Positions 37,267 through 48,035 are shown, counted from the stretch's first letter. The stretch: 64,000 bases of DNA from Caballeronia insecticola (GCF_000402035.1 NC_021287.1:2170001-2234000), one strand, 5' to 3'. Program-made: numbers and translations. Notes: generated from the letters alone by a model not told the origin.

Positions 37267-38876
37267 CGCGCCTCCTTCAGGATCTGTTCGGCCGTGCGCA
37301 ACGCCAGCGCGGCGCCGGTCAGGGTCGAGTTGACCGTCGCGGCAGTCGGCATCACGCCCGTGCTCGCGAGAAAGAGGTTTTCGTGATCGTGCGTGCGGCC
37401 CCAGGCATCGCAGACGGAATCGCTTGCGTCGTGGCCCATCGAAAGCGTGCCGGTGATGTGCTGATTGTTGCTGTAGACGCCATCGGGACTGTGGCGCAGG
37501 TTGGTGCCGCCCATCAGTCCGGCCACCTTGATATAGAACGCTTTCGAAGCCTGCATGCCCTTCTCGACGTAATCGCTCATGCGGTATTCGACCGCCGGTC
37601 GCGGCAGGCCGAGCGCATCTTTCTTGTCACTGAGATAGAGACGATTGCGCCGGTCGGGCAAGATCTCCAGCACGTTCTTCAGGCTGACCTGATGCGCCGC
37701 GCGTTCGCGCAGCTGTTTGCCGAGTTCGGGACCGTAGACACCCTTGGCGATCAGATCCTGAGTGACGGCCAGCACCTGCGACGAATTGCTGATGTCCACA
37801 CGGAACGCCGCGTGTTCGCTGCGAAACGCGCCGTCGCGCATCAACTGAATCGACGACGGACTCATCGGTCCGCGGCCCGCCCAGACTTCGTCTTCCGCGT
37901 CGAAGGTGAGCCCGTTGCTCGGGTGATCCATCAGGTTCTGGCCGACGGTGCCCGAACTGTTCGCGAGACCGTTCCTGAACTTGTCGCTTGCCGACATCAG
38001 CAGAAGGCGCGGGCTTTCGATACCGTTCGCCGCCAGAACGAAGGTCTTCGCGGTCACACGGTGCGACGCTTTCTCCGGCGTGTAGTAATGCACGGCCGCG
38101 ATCTTGCCGCTGGCGTCGTGCTCGATCCTGTAGACCACCGCATTGGGGATCAGCTTCACGCCTGCCGCTTCGGCTGCATCGGCGGCGAGACCGCCGTGAT
38201 ACTGGGCGTCGATCGGACAGATCGGCATGCAGTTGTTGTTGCCGCAGCAGGCGGGACGGCCATCGTAGGTGCGGCTGTTGCGCGCGGTCGTGTTCGTGAC
38301 GACGGCGATGCCCGCCGGCGCGAGCCGCTCGCGAAAGCGCTGTTCCAGATACGACTCGGTGACGGGCTGCATCGGAAAGGGTTTGCTGCGCGGCGAGCCG
38401 TTGTCCGGCGCACCGGAAACGCCCATCTTCACTTCGGCCTCGTAGTAGAACGGCTCCAGTTCCTCGTAGGACATGGGCCAGTCGCGGCCGACGCCATACA
38501 GCGTCTTCAGGCGCAGATCGTTCGGCAAGATGCGCCATGCCTGCGCCGCCCAGTGCCATGTCGTGCCGCCCACGATGCGGATATATTCCGGCTCGTAAGG
38601 ATAAGGGCCGTTCTGCACGATGTAGTCGTTCTTCGTGGGCTTGTAGACCGGATGCGGCGACCACGAGGAGAACGGGTACGGCGACATGAAGTCGTTCTTG
38701 CGCGGCGAATTGCGAAAGCCCGCCACGATCTGCTCGCGCGTCACGCGCGGGCCGGACTCGAGGATCAGGACAGATGCGCCTTGCCGCGCCAGCTTGTGCG
38801 CGACGAGCGAACCGATGATGCCCGAGCCGATCACGACGACATCGGCGCTGCTCGGCGCGTTGGTTTCAGAGGACAT
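37263..38876 (-). CDS. GMC-type FAD-dependent sugar (glucose/sorbitol/gluconate) dehydrogenase, catalytic alpha subunit
   Basis: A 537-residue GMC oxidoreductase. The FAD-binding motif VVVIGSGIIGS is at residues 13-23. A cysteine cluster CCGNNNCMPIC (Cys210, 211, 216, 220) matches the 3Fe-4S ligand region of B. cepacia FAD-glucose dehydrogenase, and the C-terminal STGVMPTAATVNSTLTGAALA with the active-site His region HITGTLSMGHD is typical. No own signal peptide is present, so export likely depends on the gamma subunit. The exact sugar is not determined by sequence. Confidence 0.88.
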   Translation of the reverse strand: MSSETNAPSSADVVVIGSGIIGSLVAHKLARQGASVLILESGPRVTREQIVAGFRNSPRKNDFMSPYPFSSWSPHPVYKPTKNDYIVQNGPYPYEPEYIRIVGGTTWHWAAQAWRILPNDLRLKTLYGVGRDWPMSYEELEPFYYEAEVKMGVSGAPDNGSPRSKPFPMQPVTESYLEQRFRERLAPAGIAVVTNTTARNSRTYDGRPACCGNNNCMPICPIDAQYHGGLAADAAEAAGVKLIPNAVVYRIEHDASGKIAAVHYYTPEKASHRVTAKTFVLAANGIESPRLLLMSASDKFRNGLANSSGTVGQNLMDHPSNGLTFDAEDEVWAGRGPMSPSSIQLMRDGAFRSEHAAFRVDISNSSQVLAVTQDLIAKGVYGPELGKQLRERAAHQVSLKNVLEILPDRRNRLYLSDKKDALGLPRPAVEYRMSDYVEKGMQASKAFYIKVAGLMGGTNLRHSPDGVYSNNQHITGTLSMGHDASDSVCDAWGRTHDHENLFLASTGVMPTAATVNSTLTGAALALRTAEQILKEAR

Positions 38877-38973
38877 GTTCTGAGAATGTGATGAGCGCAG
38901 CCGCACGCGCGGCGTGCGGCGCAAGCATGAGAGGAACTGTGGAGTCGATGATCCCGGCTGATTGCAGGGCTAA

Positions 38974-39615
38974 CTAAGCACGCGCGGAGGCAGTGGCCAC
39001 GAGCGGCGCGAGCCGCACGCTGCGCGGGTCCACACGCCAGCTTCCATAGCCGCCATACGCATAGCTCGGCGGGCGCAGGCGATCTTCGACCGTGCGGTAC
39101 ATGAGACTCGTGGAGTAAGTCAGGGCGCGGGCATGGCTGCCGTCGCCCACGACACCGACATACCAGGCCGTCACGATACGGCGCGGCAAGGCGGCAAACG
39201 CAAGCTTGGCCGCGTCCAGTTCCGCTTGCAGATGCAGCGGGTCCGGCTTGTTGGCCGTGAGATAGGCGGCCAGTTGCCGGCATGCGTCGTTGAAGCTGGC
39301 GTCGTCGTCGGTCAGTGCTTGCAGCAGACGGGACGATTGCGTCTCGTCCAGTACGGCCTGACCCGTGAGGTAACGCGAGACATCGCTGAAAACGCGGCGC
39401 GCGTTAGCGTCGACATCGGCGTTCGGGACCGGGGCCGCGAATGCCGGACGAATGAAGCTGACCAATGGAACGAGCGTCACTGATGACACAACGCCACCGA
39501 CGATCAACCGGCGCATGAGATTAGGCGAACCGGAAAACGGCGAGGCGGACGCTCGCTGTTGAAGCGTGACTCCGGAGCCGGACGATGGCTTCCGAAGCGT
39601 TTTATCGACAGACAT
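38974..39615 (-). CDS. Gamma (small) subunit of FAD-dependent sugar dehydrogenase
   Basis: A 213-residue protein of the sorbitol/glucose dehydrogenase gamma-subunit family. About 33 residues precede LMRRLIVGGVVSSVTLVPL, a twin-arginine-like signal ending near AFAAPVP; in B. cepacia this subunit carries the catalytic subunit out through the Tat pathway as a hitchhiker and helps it fold. The C-terminal AWYVGVVGDG and TYSTSLMYRTVEDRLRPP are family features. It is the first gene of the gamma-alpha-beta operon. Confidence 0.83.
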   Translation of the reverse strand: MSVDKTLRKPSSGSGVTLQQRASASPFSGSPNLMRRLIVGGVVSSVTLVPLVSFIRPAFAAPVPNADVDANARRVFSDVSRYLTGQAVLDETQSSRLLQALTDDDASFNDACRQLAAYLTANKPDPLHLQAELDAAKLAFAALPRRIVTAWYVGVVGDGSHARALTYSTSLMYRTVEDRLRPPSYAYGGYGSWRVDPRSVRLAPLVATASARA

Positions 39616-40046
39616 AAATGACCAAACTCAAGGCTTCGCTGGAAAGCAAACACTAGCCTCGCGAGACGAGGAGCGATGCGTTGAATGACGCGGTATGCGG
39701 CCATCGACGAGGTCGAATGCAGCGCGCGCTTAATACGTGGCGCATTCTGCCAGAGGCATGCGTCATCGGGTCGCAAGGACCTTTGTGCATGACTGAAAGT
39801 GACAAATGCCGGTCAGGCGGGAAGACACGCTTCGTCATCGACAGTAATCATGCTGGAAGCTTCAGGCAAGCGCGCATCGGACACCGGCCGAGCGCACCAC
39901 AAGCGGACATGTCAATGCCCCCTGGTTGTGCAAGTGCGAAACAACAAGGGCGTAGTCCCTGCACGCATAGGGCCGAGCGCGCTATGGCACGACTCTCGCT
40001 TAACCGATCCTTGAGAACACCACACATCTAGAACGAAGGATCACCG
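39616..40046. other. Intergenic region between the divergent dehydrogenase operon and amino-acid transporter
   Basis: No gene can be supported. It must contain the two outward promoters, but no clear consensus was recognised. GAAGGATCACC immediately before 40047 is the ribosome-binding site of the binding-protein gene. Confidence 0.5.
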
Positions 40047-40847
40047 ATGCACATCAAGCTTTCACGCGCTCGCCGCACGACGCTCGCCGCTCTTTTCACC
40101 GCACCGCTTCTCGCGCTCTCACCATTCGCCGCACACGCCGATGCGCTCGACACCATCGCGAAGAACGGCACGCTGCGCGTGGCCGTGCCCGAAGACTATC
40201 CGCCGTTCGGCTTCGTCGGCGCGGACATGAAGCCGCAAGGCTACGACGTCGACATGGCCGCGCTGCTCGCGAAGTCGCTGAACGTGAAGCTCGAACTCGT
40301 GCCCGTCAACAGCGCGAACCGCATTCCCTATCTCACGACCAACAAGGTCGATCTCGTGATCTCGTCGCTCGGCAAAACGCCCGAGCGCGAGAAAGTGCTC
40401 AATTTCTCGACTGCTTACGCGCCCTATTTTCAAGGCGTGTTCGGCCCCGCCGACATCAAGGTGAGCGGTCCCGCCGATCTCACCGGCAAGACCGTCGGCG
40501 CGACGCGCGGCGCGCTCGAAGAAATTGCGCTCTCGCAGATGGCGCCGAACGCGACCATCAAGCGCTTCGAGGACAACAACGCGACCATCTCGGCATTCCT
40601 GTCGGGACAGGTGCAACTCATCGCGGCGGGTAACATCGTCGCGGCGGCGATTCTCGCGAAGAACCCGCCGCGCCGTCCCGAGGCGAAGTTCATCATCAAG
40701 GATTCGCCGTGCTATGTCGGCATGAACAAGAGCGAGCCGCGCCTCGTCGCCAAGGTCGACGACGCCATCGCGCAGGCGAAAAAGGACGGCACGCTCAACA
40801 CGATGTCGAAGAAGTGGTTCGGCCAGCCGCTGCCCGCCAGCCTCTGA
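40047..40847 (+). CDS. Amino-acid ABC transporter periplasmic binding protein
   Basis: A 266-residue SBP_bac_3 protein with a signal peptide (ending AAHADALD) and motifs RVAVPEDYPPFGFVG, GYDVDMAALLAK and DLVISSLGKTPEREKVLNF. It binds a polar amino acid or opine; the ligand cannot be told. It is first of four genes in the usual order: binding protein, two permeases, ATPase. Confidence 0.93.
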   Translation: MHIKLSRARRTTLAALFTAPLLALSPFAAHADALDTIAKNGTLRVAVPEDYPPFGFVGADMKPQGYDVDMAALLAKSLNVKLELVPVNSANRIPYLTTNKVDLVISSLGKTPEREKVLNFSTAYAPYFQGVFGPADIKVSGPADLTGKTVGATRGALEEIALSQMAPNATIKRFEDNNATISAFLSGQVQLIAAGNIVAAAILAKNPPRRPEAKFIIKDSPCYVGMNKSEPRLVAKVDDAIAQAKKDGTLNTMSKKWFGQPLPASL

Positions 40848-40866
40848 TCGACGGCGCCGCATCCGT

Positions 40867-41544
40867 ATGGCCTATCAACTCCAATTCGGCGATCTCGCGC
40901 AATACGCGGGCATGTTCGCAAGCGGCGCCGCGACGACGCTCGCGCTCACTGCCGTTTCGACGGCGCTGGGCGTATCGCTCGGCGTGCTCGGCGCCGCCGG
41001 CCGCGACAGCCGGCACGCGTCGGTGCGCGCGGTCGTCGGCGGCTATGTCGAGGCGATCCGCAACACGCCGTTCATCGTGCAGTTGTTCTTCGTTTTCTTC
41101 GGGCTGCCCGCGCTCGGCATCCACCTGAGCGAATACGTGGCAGCGATTCTCGCGATGACGCTCAACCTCGGCGCCTATTCGATCGAGATCATCCGCTCGG
41201 GCGTCGCCGCAGTGCCGAAGGGCCATCACGAAGCGGCCTCTTCGCTCGCGATGTCGCGCGGCGAGACGTTTCGCCACGTGGTGCTGCCGCAGGCGCTCGC
41301 GAAAGTGTTTCCCGCGCTGACGAGCCAGATCGTCATCACGATGCTCGGCTCGGCGGTCGTATCGCAAATCTCCGTGCCCGATCTGACTTATGCGGCGAGC
41401 TACATCCAGTCGCGCAATTTCCGCGCGTTCGAGACGTGTTTCTTCATCACGGCCGCGTATCTCGTGATGGCGCTCGTCCTGCGCACCGCGCTGAATGCAG
41501 CGGGCAAGCGCTTTTTGATGAACCACCGGAGTTCCGCGCGATGA
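40867..41544 (+). CDS. Amino-acid ABC transporter permease (HisQ/HisM type)
   Basis: A 225-residue inner-membrane permease with about five helices and the EAA loop SGVAAVPKGHHEAASSLAMS that docks the ATPase. YVEAIRNTPFIVQLFFVFFG is the family motif. It begins 19 bases after the binding-protein gene and overlaps the next permease by four bases (ATGA). Confidence 0.93.
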   Translation: MAYQLQFGDLAQYAGMFASGAATTLALTAVSTALGVSLGVLGAAGRDSRHASVRAVVGGYVEAIRNTPFIVQLFFVFFGLPALGIHLSEYVAAILAMTLNLGAYSIEIIRSGVAAVPKGHHEAASSLAMSRGETFRHVVLPQALAKVFPALTSQIVITMLGSAVVSQISVPDLTYAASYIQSRNFRAFETCFFITAAYLVMALVLRTALNAAGKRFLMNHRSSAR

Positions 41545-42191
41545 TCGAATTCACGCTCGCGCAGATCTTCGAGAACCTGTTGCTCGCCGCGCGCTGGACC
41601 GTGCTGCTGTCGATCGTGTCGTTCGTGCTGGGCGGCGTCGTCGCGCTGGCGCTGCTCGTCATGCGCGTGTCGAAGTCGCAAGTGCTGCGCATGCTCGTCA
41701 AGGGCTACATTCAGGTGTTTCAGGGCACGCCTCTGCTGATGCAGCTTTTCCTCGTGTTCTTCGGCCTGCCCTTGCTCGGCATCGAAGTATCGCCGTGGCT
41801 CGCGGCGACCGTCGGACTCACGCTGTTCACGAGCGCCTATCTCGCGGAGATCTGGCGCGGCGCGGTCGAAGCGGTGCCCCGGGGACAGTGGGAAGCATCG
41901 TCGAGTCTTGCGATGAGCTACTTCGAGCAGCTTCGCCACGTGATCCTGCCGCAAGCGACACGCATCGCGGTCGGTCCGACGGTCGGCTTCGCCGTGCAGG
42001 CGGTGAAGGATACGGCGCTCGTGTCGATCATCGGCTTCACCGAACTCACCAAAGCCGGCACGATGATTTCGAATGCGACGTTCAGGCCGTTCCTCGTGTA
42101 CGGACTCGTCGCCGTGATTTATTTCGTGCTGTGTTATCCGCTCACGCGCTATGCACGCACGCTCGAAAGGAAATGGCATGCCGCTCGTTGA
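41541..42191 (+). CDS. Amino-acid ABC transporter permease (second subunit)
   Basis: A 216-residue permease paralogous to the one before it: YIQVFQGTPLLMQLFLVFFG and the EAA loop GAVEAVPRGQWEASSSLAMS. ATG 41541 overlaps the previous stop codon, so translation is coupled. The heterodimer of the two permeases is usual for this transporter class. Confidence 0.93.
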   Translation: MIEFTLAQIFENLLLAARWTVLLSIVSFVLGGVVALALLVMRVSKSQVLRMLVKGYIQVFQGTPLLMQLFLVFFGLPLLGIEVSPWLAATVGLTLFTSAYLAEIWRGAVEAVPRGQWEASSSLAMSYFEQLRHVILPQATRIAVGPTVGFAVQAVKDTALVSIIGFTELTKAGTMISNATFRPFLVYGLVAVIYFVLCYPLTRYARTLERKWHAAR

Positions 42192-42897
42192 AACCCGCAA
42201 TCTACAGAAGCAGTTCGGCGCGAATCAGGTGCTCAAGGGAATCGACTTCGCCGTCGAGCGCGGACAGGTCGTCGCGATCATCGGGCGCAGCGGCTCGGGC
42301 AAGAGCACGCTGTTGCGCACGCTGAACGGACTGGAGAGCATCGACGAAGGCTCGATCGAAATCGACGGCGAGCATATCGATGCACGCCGCGCCGATCTGC
42401 GCGCGCTGCGTCTGAAGGTCGGCATGGTGTTCCAGCAATACAACCTCTTTCCGCATCTCACCGCAGGGCAGAACGTGATGCTCGCGCAGACGGTCGTCAG
42501 GAAGATCCACAAGGCGAAGGCGCGCGCGACCGCGCATTCGGTGCTCGAACGCGTGGGTCTCGGCGACAAGTTCGATGCATATCCCGATCAGCTCTCCGGC
42601 GGCCAGCAACAGCGTGTCGCAATTGCACGAGCGCTGGCCATGAAGCCGACCGTGCTGCTGTGCGATGAAATCACCTCGGCGCTCGATCCCGAACTCGTCG
42701 GCGAAGTGCTGGCTGTCGTCGAGGATCTCGCGCGCGAGGGCATGACGCTCATCATGGTCACGCACGAGATGCGCTTCGCGCGCCGCGTGAGCGACAAGGT
42801 CGTGTTCATGCATCAGGGACGCGTGTGGGAGTCGGGTGCGCCCGATGCGATCTTCGAGCGGCCATCGACCGTCGAATTGCAGCGCTTTATCCAGTAA
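42178..42897 (+). CDS. Amino-acid ABC transporter ATP-binding protein
   Basis: A 239-residue GlnQ/HisP-type ATPase with Walker [10 protein letters not shown], signature [12 protein letters not shown], Walker [14 protein letters not shown] and H-loop [17 protein letters not shown] lies before ATG 42178, which overlaps the second permease by 14 bases. It completes the transporter, and ureA follows 100 bases later. Confidence 0.95.
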   Translation: MPLVETRNLQKQFGANQVLKGIDFAVERGQVVAIIGRSGSGKSTLLRTLNGLESIDEGSIEIDGEHIDARRADLRALRLKVGMVFQQYNLFPHLTAGQNVMLAQTVVRKIHKAKARATAHSVLERVGLGDKFDAYPDQLSGGQQQRVAIARALAMKPTVLLCDEITSALDPELVGEVLAVVEDLAREGMTLIMVTHEMRFARRVSDKVVFMHQGRVWESGAPDAIFERPSTVELQRFIQ

Positions 42898-42997
42898 GCG
42901 GGATTGCGCTGCAAGGTGCATCGAAAGCCCTTCGGAACAGGCTTTCCGATGCTAGCATTGCAACGCCCGAAGTCCTGCGTCTAAAACGAAAGAGCCC

Positions 42998-43300
42998 ATG
43001 AAACTCACGCCTCGCGAAAAGGACAAGCTGCTGATCTTCACCGCAGCCTTGCTCGCCGAACGCCGCCGCGCGCGCGGCCTGAAGCTCAATTATCCGGAAG
43101 CCGTCGCTTTCATTTCGGCCGCATTGATGGAAGCCGCGCGCGACGGCAAGACCGTCGCCGAAGTCATGCATTACGGCACGACCATCCTCACGCGCGACGA
43201 CGTCATGGAAGGCGTGCCCGAGATGATCCCCGACATCCAAATTGAAGCGACCTTCCCCGACGGCACGAAGCTCGTGACGGTTCATCATCCGATTCCTTGA
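42998..43300 (+). CDS. ureA: Urease gamma subunit
   Basis: A 100-residue subunit of the nickel urease that hydrolyses urea to ammonia and carbamate. The sequence [20 protein letters not shown] and the segment [20 protein letters not shown] are highly conserved. It opens the ureABCEFG cluster; ureB starts 13 bases after it. Confidence 0.97.
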   Translation: MKLTPREKDKLLIFTAALLAERRRARGLKLNYPEAVAFISAALMEAARDGKTVAEVMHYGTTILTRDDVMEGVPEMIPDIQIEATFPDGTKLVTVHHPIP

Positions 43301-43313
43301 GACCTTTGAGACC

Positions 43314-43619
43314 ATGATCCCCGGCGAATACTTCATCGACGACGGCGAGCTCGAACTCAACGTGGGCCGCGACACCGTGACGGTCGTCGTCGCGAATCAC
43401 GGCGACAGGCCCGTGCAGGTCGGCTCGCATTTCCACTTCTACGAAGTCAACGCGGCGCTCAAGTTCGAGCGCGAGCGTGCACGCGGCTTTCGCCTGAACA
43501 TCGCGGCGGGCACGGCCGTGCGCTTCGAGCCGGGCCAGGAACGCACGGTCGAACTCGTTGCGCTCGCGGGCGACCGTCATGTCTATGGCTTCAACGGCCT
43601 CGTAATGGGTCCACTCTAA
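43314..43619 (+). CDS. ureB: Urease beta subunit
   Basis: A 101-residue beta subunit. [19 protein letters not shown] and [19 protein letters not shown] are diagnostic. It packs with UreA and UreC in the (alpha-beta-gamma)3 enzyme. It lies between ureA and ureC, with a 25-base gap to the latter. Confidence 0.97.
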   Translation: MIPGEYFIDDGELELNVGRDTVTVVVANHGDRPVQVGSHFHFYEVNAALKFERERARGFRLNIAAGTAVRFEPGQERTVELVALAGDRHVYGFNGLVMGPL

Positions 43620-43644
43620 AGCCTACTCTGAACAGGATTTCAAC

Positions 43645-45351
43645 ATGACGCTACGCATCGGCCGCCGCGCTTATGCGGAAATGTTCGGCCCGACCACCGG
43701 CGACCGCGTGCGCCTCGCCGACACCGAACTCATCATCGAAGTCGAGCGCGACTTCACCACCTACGGCGAAGAAGTGAAGTTCGGCGGCGGCAAGGTCATT
43801 CGCGACGGCATGGGCCAGTCGCAACGCGCATCCGCCGACGTGGTCGACACTGTGGTGACCAACGCGCTGATCCTCGATCACTGGGGCATCGTGAAGGCGG
43901 ACATCGGCATCAAGGGTGGACGCATCTTCGCAATCGGCAAGGCAGGCAACCCGGACATTCAGCCGAACGTGAACATCGCCATCGGCGCGGCCACGGAAGT
44001 GATCGCGGGCGAAGGCATGATCGTGACGGCGGGCGGTGTGGATTCGCACATCCACTTCATCAGCCCGCAACAGATCGATGAAGCCATCTCGAGCGGCGTC
44101 ACGACGATGCTCGGCGGCGGCACCGGCCCCGCGACCGGCACGAACGCGACCACCTGCACGCCGGGGCCGTGGCACATGGAGCGCATGCTGCAGGCCGCCG
44201 ACGGCTGGCCCGTCAATCTCGGCTTTCTCGGCAAGGGCAATGCGAGCTTGCCGGCGCCGCTCATCGAACAGGTGAAGGCCGGCGCAATCGGTTTGAAGCT
44301 GCACGAGGACTGGGGCACGACGCCCGCCGCAATCGACAACTGTCTCTCGGTCGCCGACGACACCGACACGCAAGTCGCCATCCACACGGACACGCTGAAC
44401 GAAGCGGGTTTCGTCGAGACGACTATCGCCGCGTTCAAGGGCCGCACGATTCACACGTATCACACCGAAGGCGCGGGCGGCGGACACGCGCCGGACATCA
44501 TCAAGGTCGCGGGCGAATCGAACGTGCTGCCCTCGTCCACCAATCCGACGCGACCCTACACCGTCAACACGCTCGACGAGCATCTCGACATGCTGATGGT
44601 GTGCCATCACCTCGATCCGTCGATCGCGGAAGACATTGCGTTCGCGGAATCGCGCATTCGCCGCGAGACCATTGCGGCCGAGGACATCCTGCACGATCTC
44701 GGCGCATTGTCGATGCTCTCGTCCGATTCGCAGGCGATGGGCCGCGTCGGCGAAGTGATCATCCGCACGTGGCAGACCGCGCACAAGATGAAGGTGCAGC
44801 GCGGCGCGCTCGCCGAAGACAACGCGCGCAACGACAACTTTCGCGCGAAACGCTATGTCGCGAAGTACACGATCAACCCGGCGATCACGCACGGCATCGC
44901 GCATGAAGTCGGTTCGATCGAGCCGGGCAAGTGGGCCGATCTCGTGTTCTGGGAGCCGGCGTTCTTCGGCGTGAAGCCCGCGATGATCGTCAAGGGCGGC
45001 ATGATCGCGGTGGCGCAGATGGGCGACCCGAACGCGTCGATTCCAACGCCGCAGCCGGTGCATTATCGCGAGATGTTCGCTACGCGCGGCGGTGCGCTCG
45101 GCAAGACGTCGCTCACATTCGTGTCGCAACTGGCGGCGGAGTCGCGCATTGCGGATCGCTATGAACTGAAGAAACAGGTCGTCGCGGTGAAGAACTGCCG
45201 CAATGTGACGAAGGCCGACATGATTCACAATGCGTGGCAGCCGTCCATCAGCGTCGATCCGCAGACTTATCAGGTGATCGCCGATGGCCAATTGCTCACC
45301 TGCGATCCCGCCACCGTGCTGCCGATGGCGCAACGCTACTTTCTGTTTTAG
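43645..45351 (+). CDS. ureC: Urease alpha (catalytic) subunit
   Basis: A 568-residue amidohydrolase-fold catalytic subunit. Lys218 in GLKLHEDWG is the residue carbamylated to bridge the two nickel ions. The metal-binding HIHF, the flap region [19 protein letters not shown] and the substrate His in [11 protein letters not shown] are intact. Length matches the family. It sits in the normal order between ureB and ureE. Confidence 0.98.
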   Translation: MTLRIGRRAYAEMFGPTTGDRVRLADTELIIEVERDFTTYGEEVKFGGGKVIRDGMGQSQRASADVVDTVVTNALILDHWGIVKADIGIKGGRIFAIGKAGNPDIQPNVNIAIGAATEVIAGEGMIVTAGGVDSHIHFISPQQIDEAISSGVTTMLGGGTGPATGTNATTCTPGPWHMERMLQAADGWPVNLGFLGKGNASLPAPLIEQVKAGAIGLKLHEDWGTTPAAIDNCLSVADDTDTQVAIHTDTLNEAGFVETTIAAFKGRTIHTYHTEGAGGGHAPDIIKVAGESNVLPSSTNPTRPYTVNTLDEHLDMLMVCHHLDPSIAEDIAFAESRIRRETIAAEDILHDLGALSMLSSDSQAMGRVGEVIIRTWQTAHKMKVQRGALAEDNARNDNFRAKRYVAKYTINPAITHGIAHEVGSIEPGKWADLVFWEPAFFGVKPAMIVKGGMIAVAQMGDPNASIPTPQPVHYREMFATRGGALGKTSLTFVSQLAAESRIADRYELKKQVVAVKNCRNVTKADMIHNAWQPSISVDPQTYQVIADGQLLTCDPATVLPMAQRYFLF

Positions 45352-45357
45352 AACCTT

Positions 45358-45945
45358 ATGCGCACCATCGACAAACGTCTCACCGCCAAACTCGCTCCCG
45401 TGCTCGTCAAGCGCGCGCCGACGCTCACGCTCGCCTTCGACGCACGCTGCAAGAGCCGCCTCGCCGCCACGCTCGACAACGGCGAAGAAGTGGCCCTCGT
45501 GATGCCGCGCGGCACCGTGCTCGCGGACGGCGATATGCTCGTCGCCGATGACGGCGGCTTCGTGCGCGTCGTCGCGGCGGCGGAAGACGTGCTCATCGTG
45601 CGCGCGCCGAGCGTGCGCATGCTCACGCGCGCCGCGTATCACCTCGGCAATCGCCATACGCCGGTGGAAGTCGGCGCGGACTATCTGAAGCTCGAAGCCG
45701 ATCCGGTGCTCGAAGACATGCTGAAGCGCCTGGGCGTGCTGGTCGCGCGCGAATCGCAGCCGTTCCAGCCGGAAACGGGCGCATACGGCGGCGGCCACAA
45801 GCACGGTCACGACGAAACCTTCAGCGAAGACTATGCGCTCGCGCAGAAGGTCTTCGACGAGCATCACGGGCACGATCATCCGCACGATCACGATCACTCG
45901 TCATGCGGCCACGATCATCATCACCACGGCCATGCACATCGCTGA
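45358..45945 (+). CDS. ureE: Urease accessory nickel metallochaperone UreE
   Basis: A 195-residue UreE protein that delivers nickel to the UreDFG complex. The peptide-binding N-terminal domain is followed by the metal-binding domain ([14 protein letters not shown] with its conserved His) and a C-terminal tail with about 17 histidines ([15 protein letters not shown] and further). The gene begins six bases after ureC and overlaps ureF by 14 bases. Confidence 0.95.
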   Translation: MRTIDKRLTAKLAPVLVKRAPTLTLAFDARCKSRLAATLDNGEEVALVMPRGTVLADGDMLVADDGGFVRVVAAAEDVLIVRAPSVRMLTRAAYHLGNRHTPVEVGADYLKLEADPVLEDMLKRLGVLVARESQPFQPETGAYGGGHKHGHDETFSEDYALAQKVFDEHHGHDHPHDHDHSSCGHDHHHHGHAHR

Positions 45946-46612
45946 ACTCACGGCGCTGTTGCATCTCGCGTCGCCGGCGCTGCCGATCGGCGCGTTCAGC
46001 TATTCGCAAGGCCTCGAAGCGGCGATCGAGCACGGCCTGATCCACGACGGCGACAGCGCGCGCGACTGGATCGCAAGCGGTCTCGTCGATGTGCTCGCGC
46101 GCGGCGAGTTGCCGATGCTCGCGCATCAGCTCGAACATTGGCGTCTGCACGATGAAGCCGCTTTGCGCAGCGCCAACGACGCTTACCTCGCAAGCCGCGA
46201 ATCGGCGGAACTGCGCCGCGAGACCGAGCAGATGGGCTGGTCGCTCGCGCAGTTGTGCGCGTCGCTCGAATGGGGCGACGCATCGCGCCGCGCGACGCTC
46301 GCCGCGCTCAAACCCATCGCGCAGCCGACCGCCTTCGCCTTCGCCGCCTTCGCGCACGACGCCGCGCCGGAAGCGGTGCTCGCGGCCTATGCGTTCGCGT
46401 GGGTCGAGAATCAGGCGGCTGCCGCGCTGAAAGCCGTGCCGCTCGGACAGCTCGCGGGGCAGCGCATTATCGTCGCGTTGCGCGAGCCGATCCATGCCGC
46501 CGTGCGCCGCGCGCTCGATACATCGCCTGAACGGATCAACACGTTCGCGCCGCAGCTCGGCATTTTGTCGGCGCGGCACGAGTCGCAGTATTCGCGGCTG
46601 TTTCGCTCCTGA
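45932..46612 (+). CDS. ureF: Urease accessory protein UreF
   Basis: A 226-residue all-helical UreF protein, which regulates UreG GTPase activity in the urease activation complex. [21 protein letters not shown] at the start and [13 protein letters not shown] toward the end are typical. ATG 45932 lies within the 3' end of ureE. Confidence 0.95.
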   Translation: MHIAELTALLHLASPALPIGAFSYSQGLEAAIEHGLIHDGDSARDWIASGLVDVLARGELPMLAHQLEHWRLHDEAALRSANDAYLASRESAELRRETEQMGWSLAQLCASLEWGDASRRATLAALKPIAQPTAFAFAAFAHDAAPEAVLAAYAFAWVENQAAAALKAVPLGQLAGQRIIVALREPIHAAVRRALDTSPERINTFAPQLGILSARHESQYSRLFRS

Positions 46613-46632
46613 ATCACACTCACTGACAGACC

Positions 46633-47280
46633 ATGAACGCTCCCGCTTATTCCGCCGCCGCCCGCCGAACCAAGAAACTGCCGCCGTTGCGCGTCGGCGT
46701 GGGCGGGCCGGTCGGCTCCGGCAAGACCACGCTGCTCGAAATGCTCTGCAAGGCGATGCGCGAGCAATACGATCTCGTCGCCATCACCAACGACATCTAC
46801 ACGAAGGAAGATCAGCGGCTTCTCACCGTGGCGGGCGCGCTGCCGGCCGAGCGCATCATGGGCGTCGAGACGGGCGGCTGCCCGCACACGGCGATTCGCG
46901 AGGATGCATCGATCAATCTGGAAGCCGTCGACCGCATGGTGTCGAAGTTTCCGGACGCGGATATCGTGTTCATCGAATCGGGCGGCGACAATCTCGCGGC
47001 CACGTTCAGCCCCGAGTTGTCCGATCTGACGATCTACGTGATCGATGTCGCGGGCGGCGAGAAAATTCCGCGCAAGGGCGGACCGGGCATCACGAAATCG
47101 GATTTGCTCGTGATCAACAAGACGGATCTCGCGCCTTACGTCGGTGCGAATCTCGACGTCATGGCAAGCGACGCCCAAAAAATGCGCGGCGAACGGCCGT
47201 TCGTTATGTGCAATCTGAAGGCACTCGATGGGCTGGAGAAGGTGATTTCGTTTATCGAGAGGAAGGGGTTGCTGGTCTAG
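46633..47280 (+). CDS. ureG: Urease accessory GTPase UreG
   Basis: A 215-residue SIMIBI-class GTPase that powers nickel insertion. The P-loop [13 protein letters not shown], the nickel-binding GCPH motif in [23 protein letters not shown] and the [11 protein letters not shown] guanine-specificity motif are present. It is the last urease gene. Confidence 0.97.
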   Translation: MNAPAYSAAARRTKKLPPLRVGVGGPVGSGKTTLLEMLCKAMREQYDLVAITNDIYTKEDQRLLTVAGALPAERIMGVETGGCPHTAIREDASINLEAVDRMVSKFPDADIVFIESGGDNLAATFSPELSDLTIYVIDVAGGEKIPRKGGPGITKSDLLVINKTDLAPYVGANLDVMASDAQKMRGERPFVMCNLKALDGLEKVISFIERKGLLV

Positions 47281-47770
47281 CTCCTGTGTGACAAGCCCGG
47301 AGCCGCCCCTCACGGCAGGATTGGAAGACCGGGCACGATAGAACCGTACCGGCGAGCCTTGCGACTCCCCCGCCATGTCCCGCTCATAAACGAACTAACA
47401 CCGAGCGCCTCTGGTCAAGAGGCGCTCGGCGTCAAACGCGAGCCCTCATTGCGTGGGCGTCAAGGGTCCTTACTTCCTTGCTACCGGCTGACAAACCTGC
47501 TCAAGCGCACCACGCGCCGGAGTCATGCGTACGACGCGTTTTCCTGGTTCTATTCAGTATTCCTATATTTCTTATTGCCGCCGGTCAGACGTTTTGGCCT
47601 AAAGGTTTTCCCCGATTCATCCTGAAATGAAACCAGCTTACGTTTCCGCCCTTCGATCCACTTGCAGGAACGACCGTTCACAAGCGGGCGCATAGCTGGA
47701 TGCCCCCGACTTGCCCGCACGAACGTTGCTCGCCATTCCTCGCTGATTCTTTTCCTTCGAGATCTCAACG
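47281..47770. other. Intergenic region between ureG and the T6SS cargo island
   Basis: No gene can be supported. It contains one strong hairpin (47401-47429). GC drops visibly toward the island. Confidence 0.5.
47401..47429 (+). terminator. Strong hairpin after ureG, possible terminator
   Basis: CCGAGCGCCTC and GAGGCGCTCGG form a perfect 11-bp stem with loop TGGTCAA, 120 bases after ureG. No T run follows, so termination is not certain. Confidence 0.5.
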
Positions 47771-48031
47771 ATGAGAGACAACCTTTCCGGGCGTGACGTC
47801 GCACGCCTGGGCGACAAGACAGACCACGGCGGCACGATCATCGAAGCCGCTTCCGACCTCTCGCACAGGGGCGTCGCGGTCGCGCTCGACAAGCATTTGA
47901 CCGAATGCCCCAAATGCGGCGGGACCTATCCCATCATCGCCACTTCTGCGCGCAAGCATCGAGGCGTGAAAGTCGCGAGCATCGGCGATATGACCGCATG
48001 CGGCGCACGCATAATCGGAAGCGAGGCGTGA
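47771..48031 (+). CDS. PAAR-domain protein (T6SS spike tip)
   Basis: An 86-residue protein made of a PAAR domain alone: VARLGDKTDHGGTIIEA, then DKHLTECPKCGGTYPI and VASIGDMTACGARIIG. It would cap the VgrG encoded four bases downstream on the same strand. It differs in sequence from the other PAAR protein in this window, which has a C-terminal extension. Confidence 0.88.
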   Translation: MRDNLSGRDVARLGDKTDHGGTIIEAASDLSHRGVAVALDKHLTECPKCGGTYPIIATSARKHRGVKVASIGDMTACGARIIGSEA

Positions 48032-48035
48032 ACGT

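Noticed and set aside
39681..40031. A 116-residue frame before the amino-acid transporter
   Set aside because: No ribosome-binding site, no recognisable motif and no signal; it lies where the divergent promoters must be.
43651..45897. A 748-residue open frame on the minus strand opposite ureC/ureE
   Set aside because: It is a codon-bias shadow of ureC and ureE; its composition is Arg/His-rich and no family motif appears, whereas the plus strand is clearly urease.
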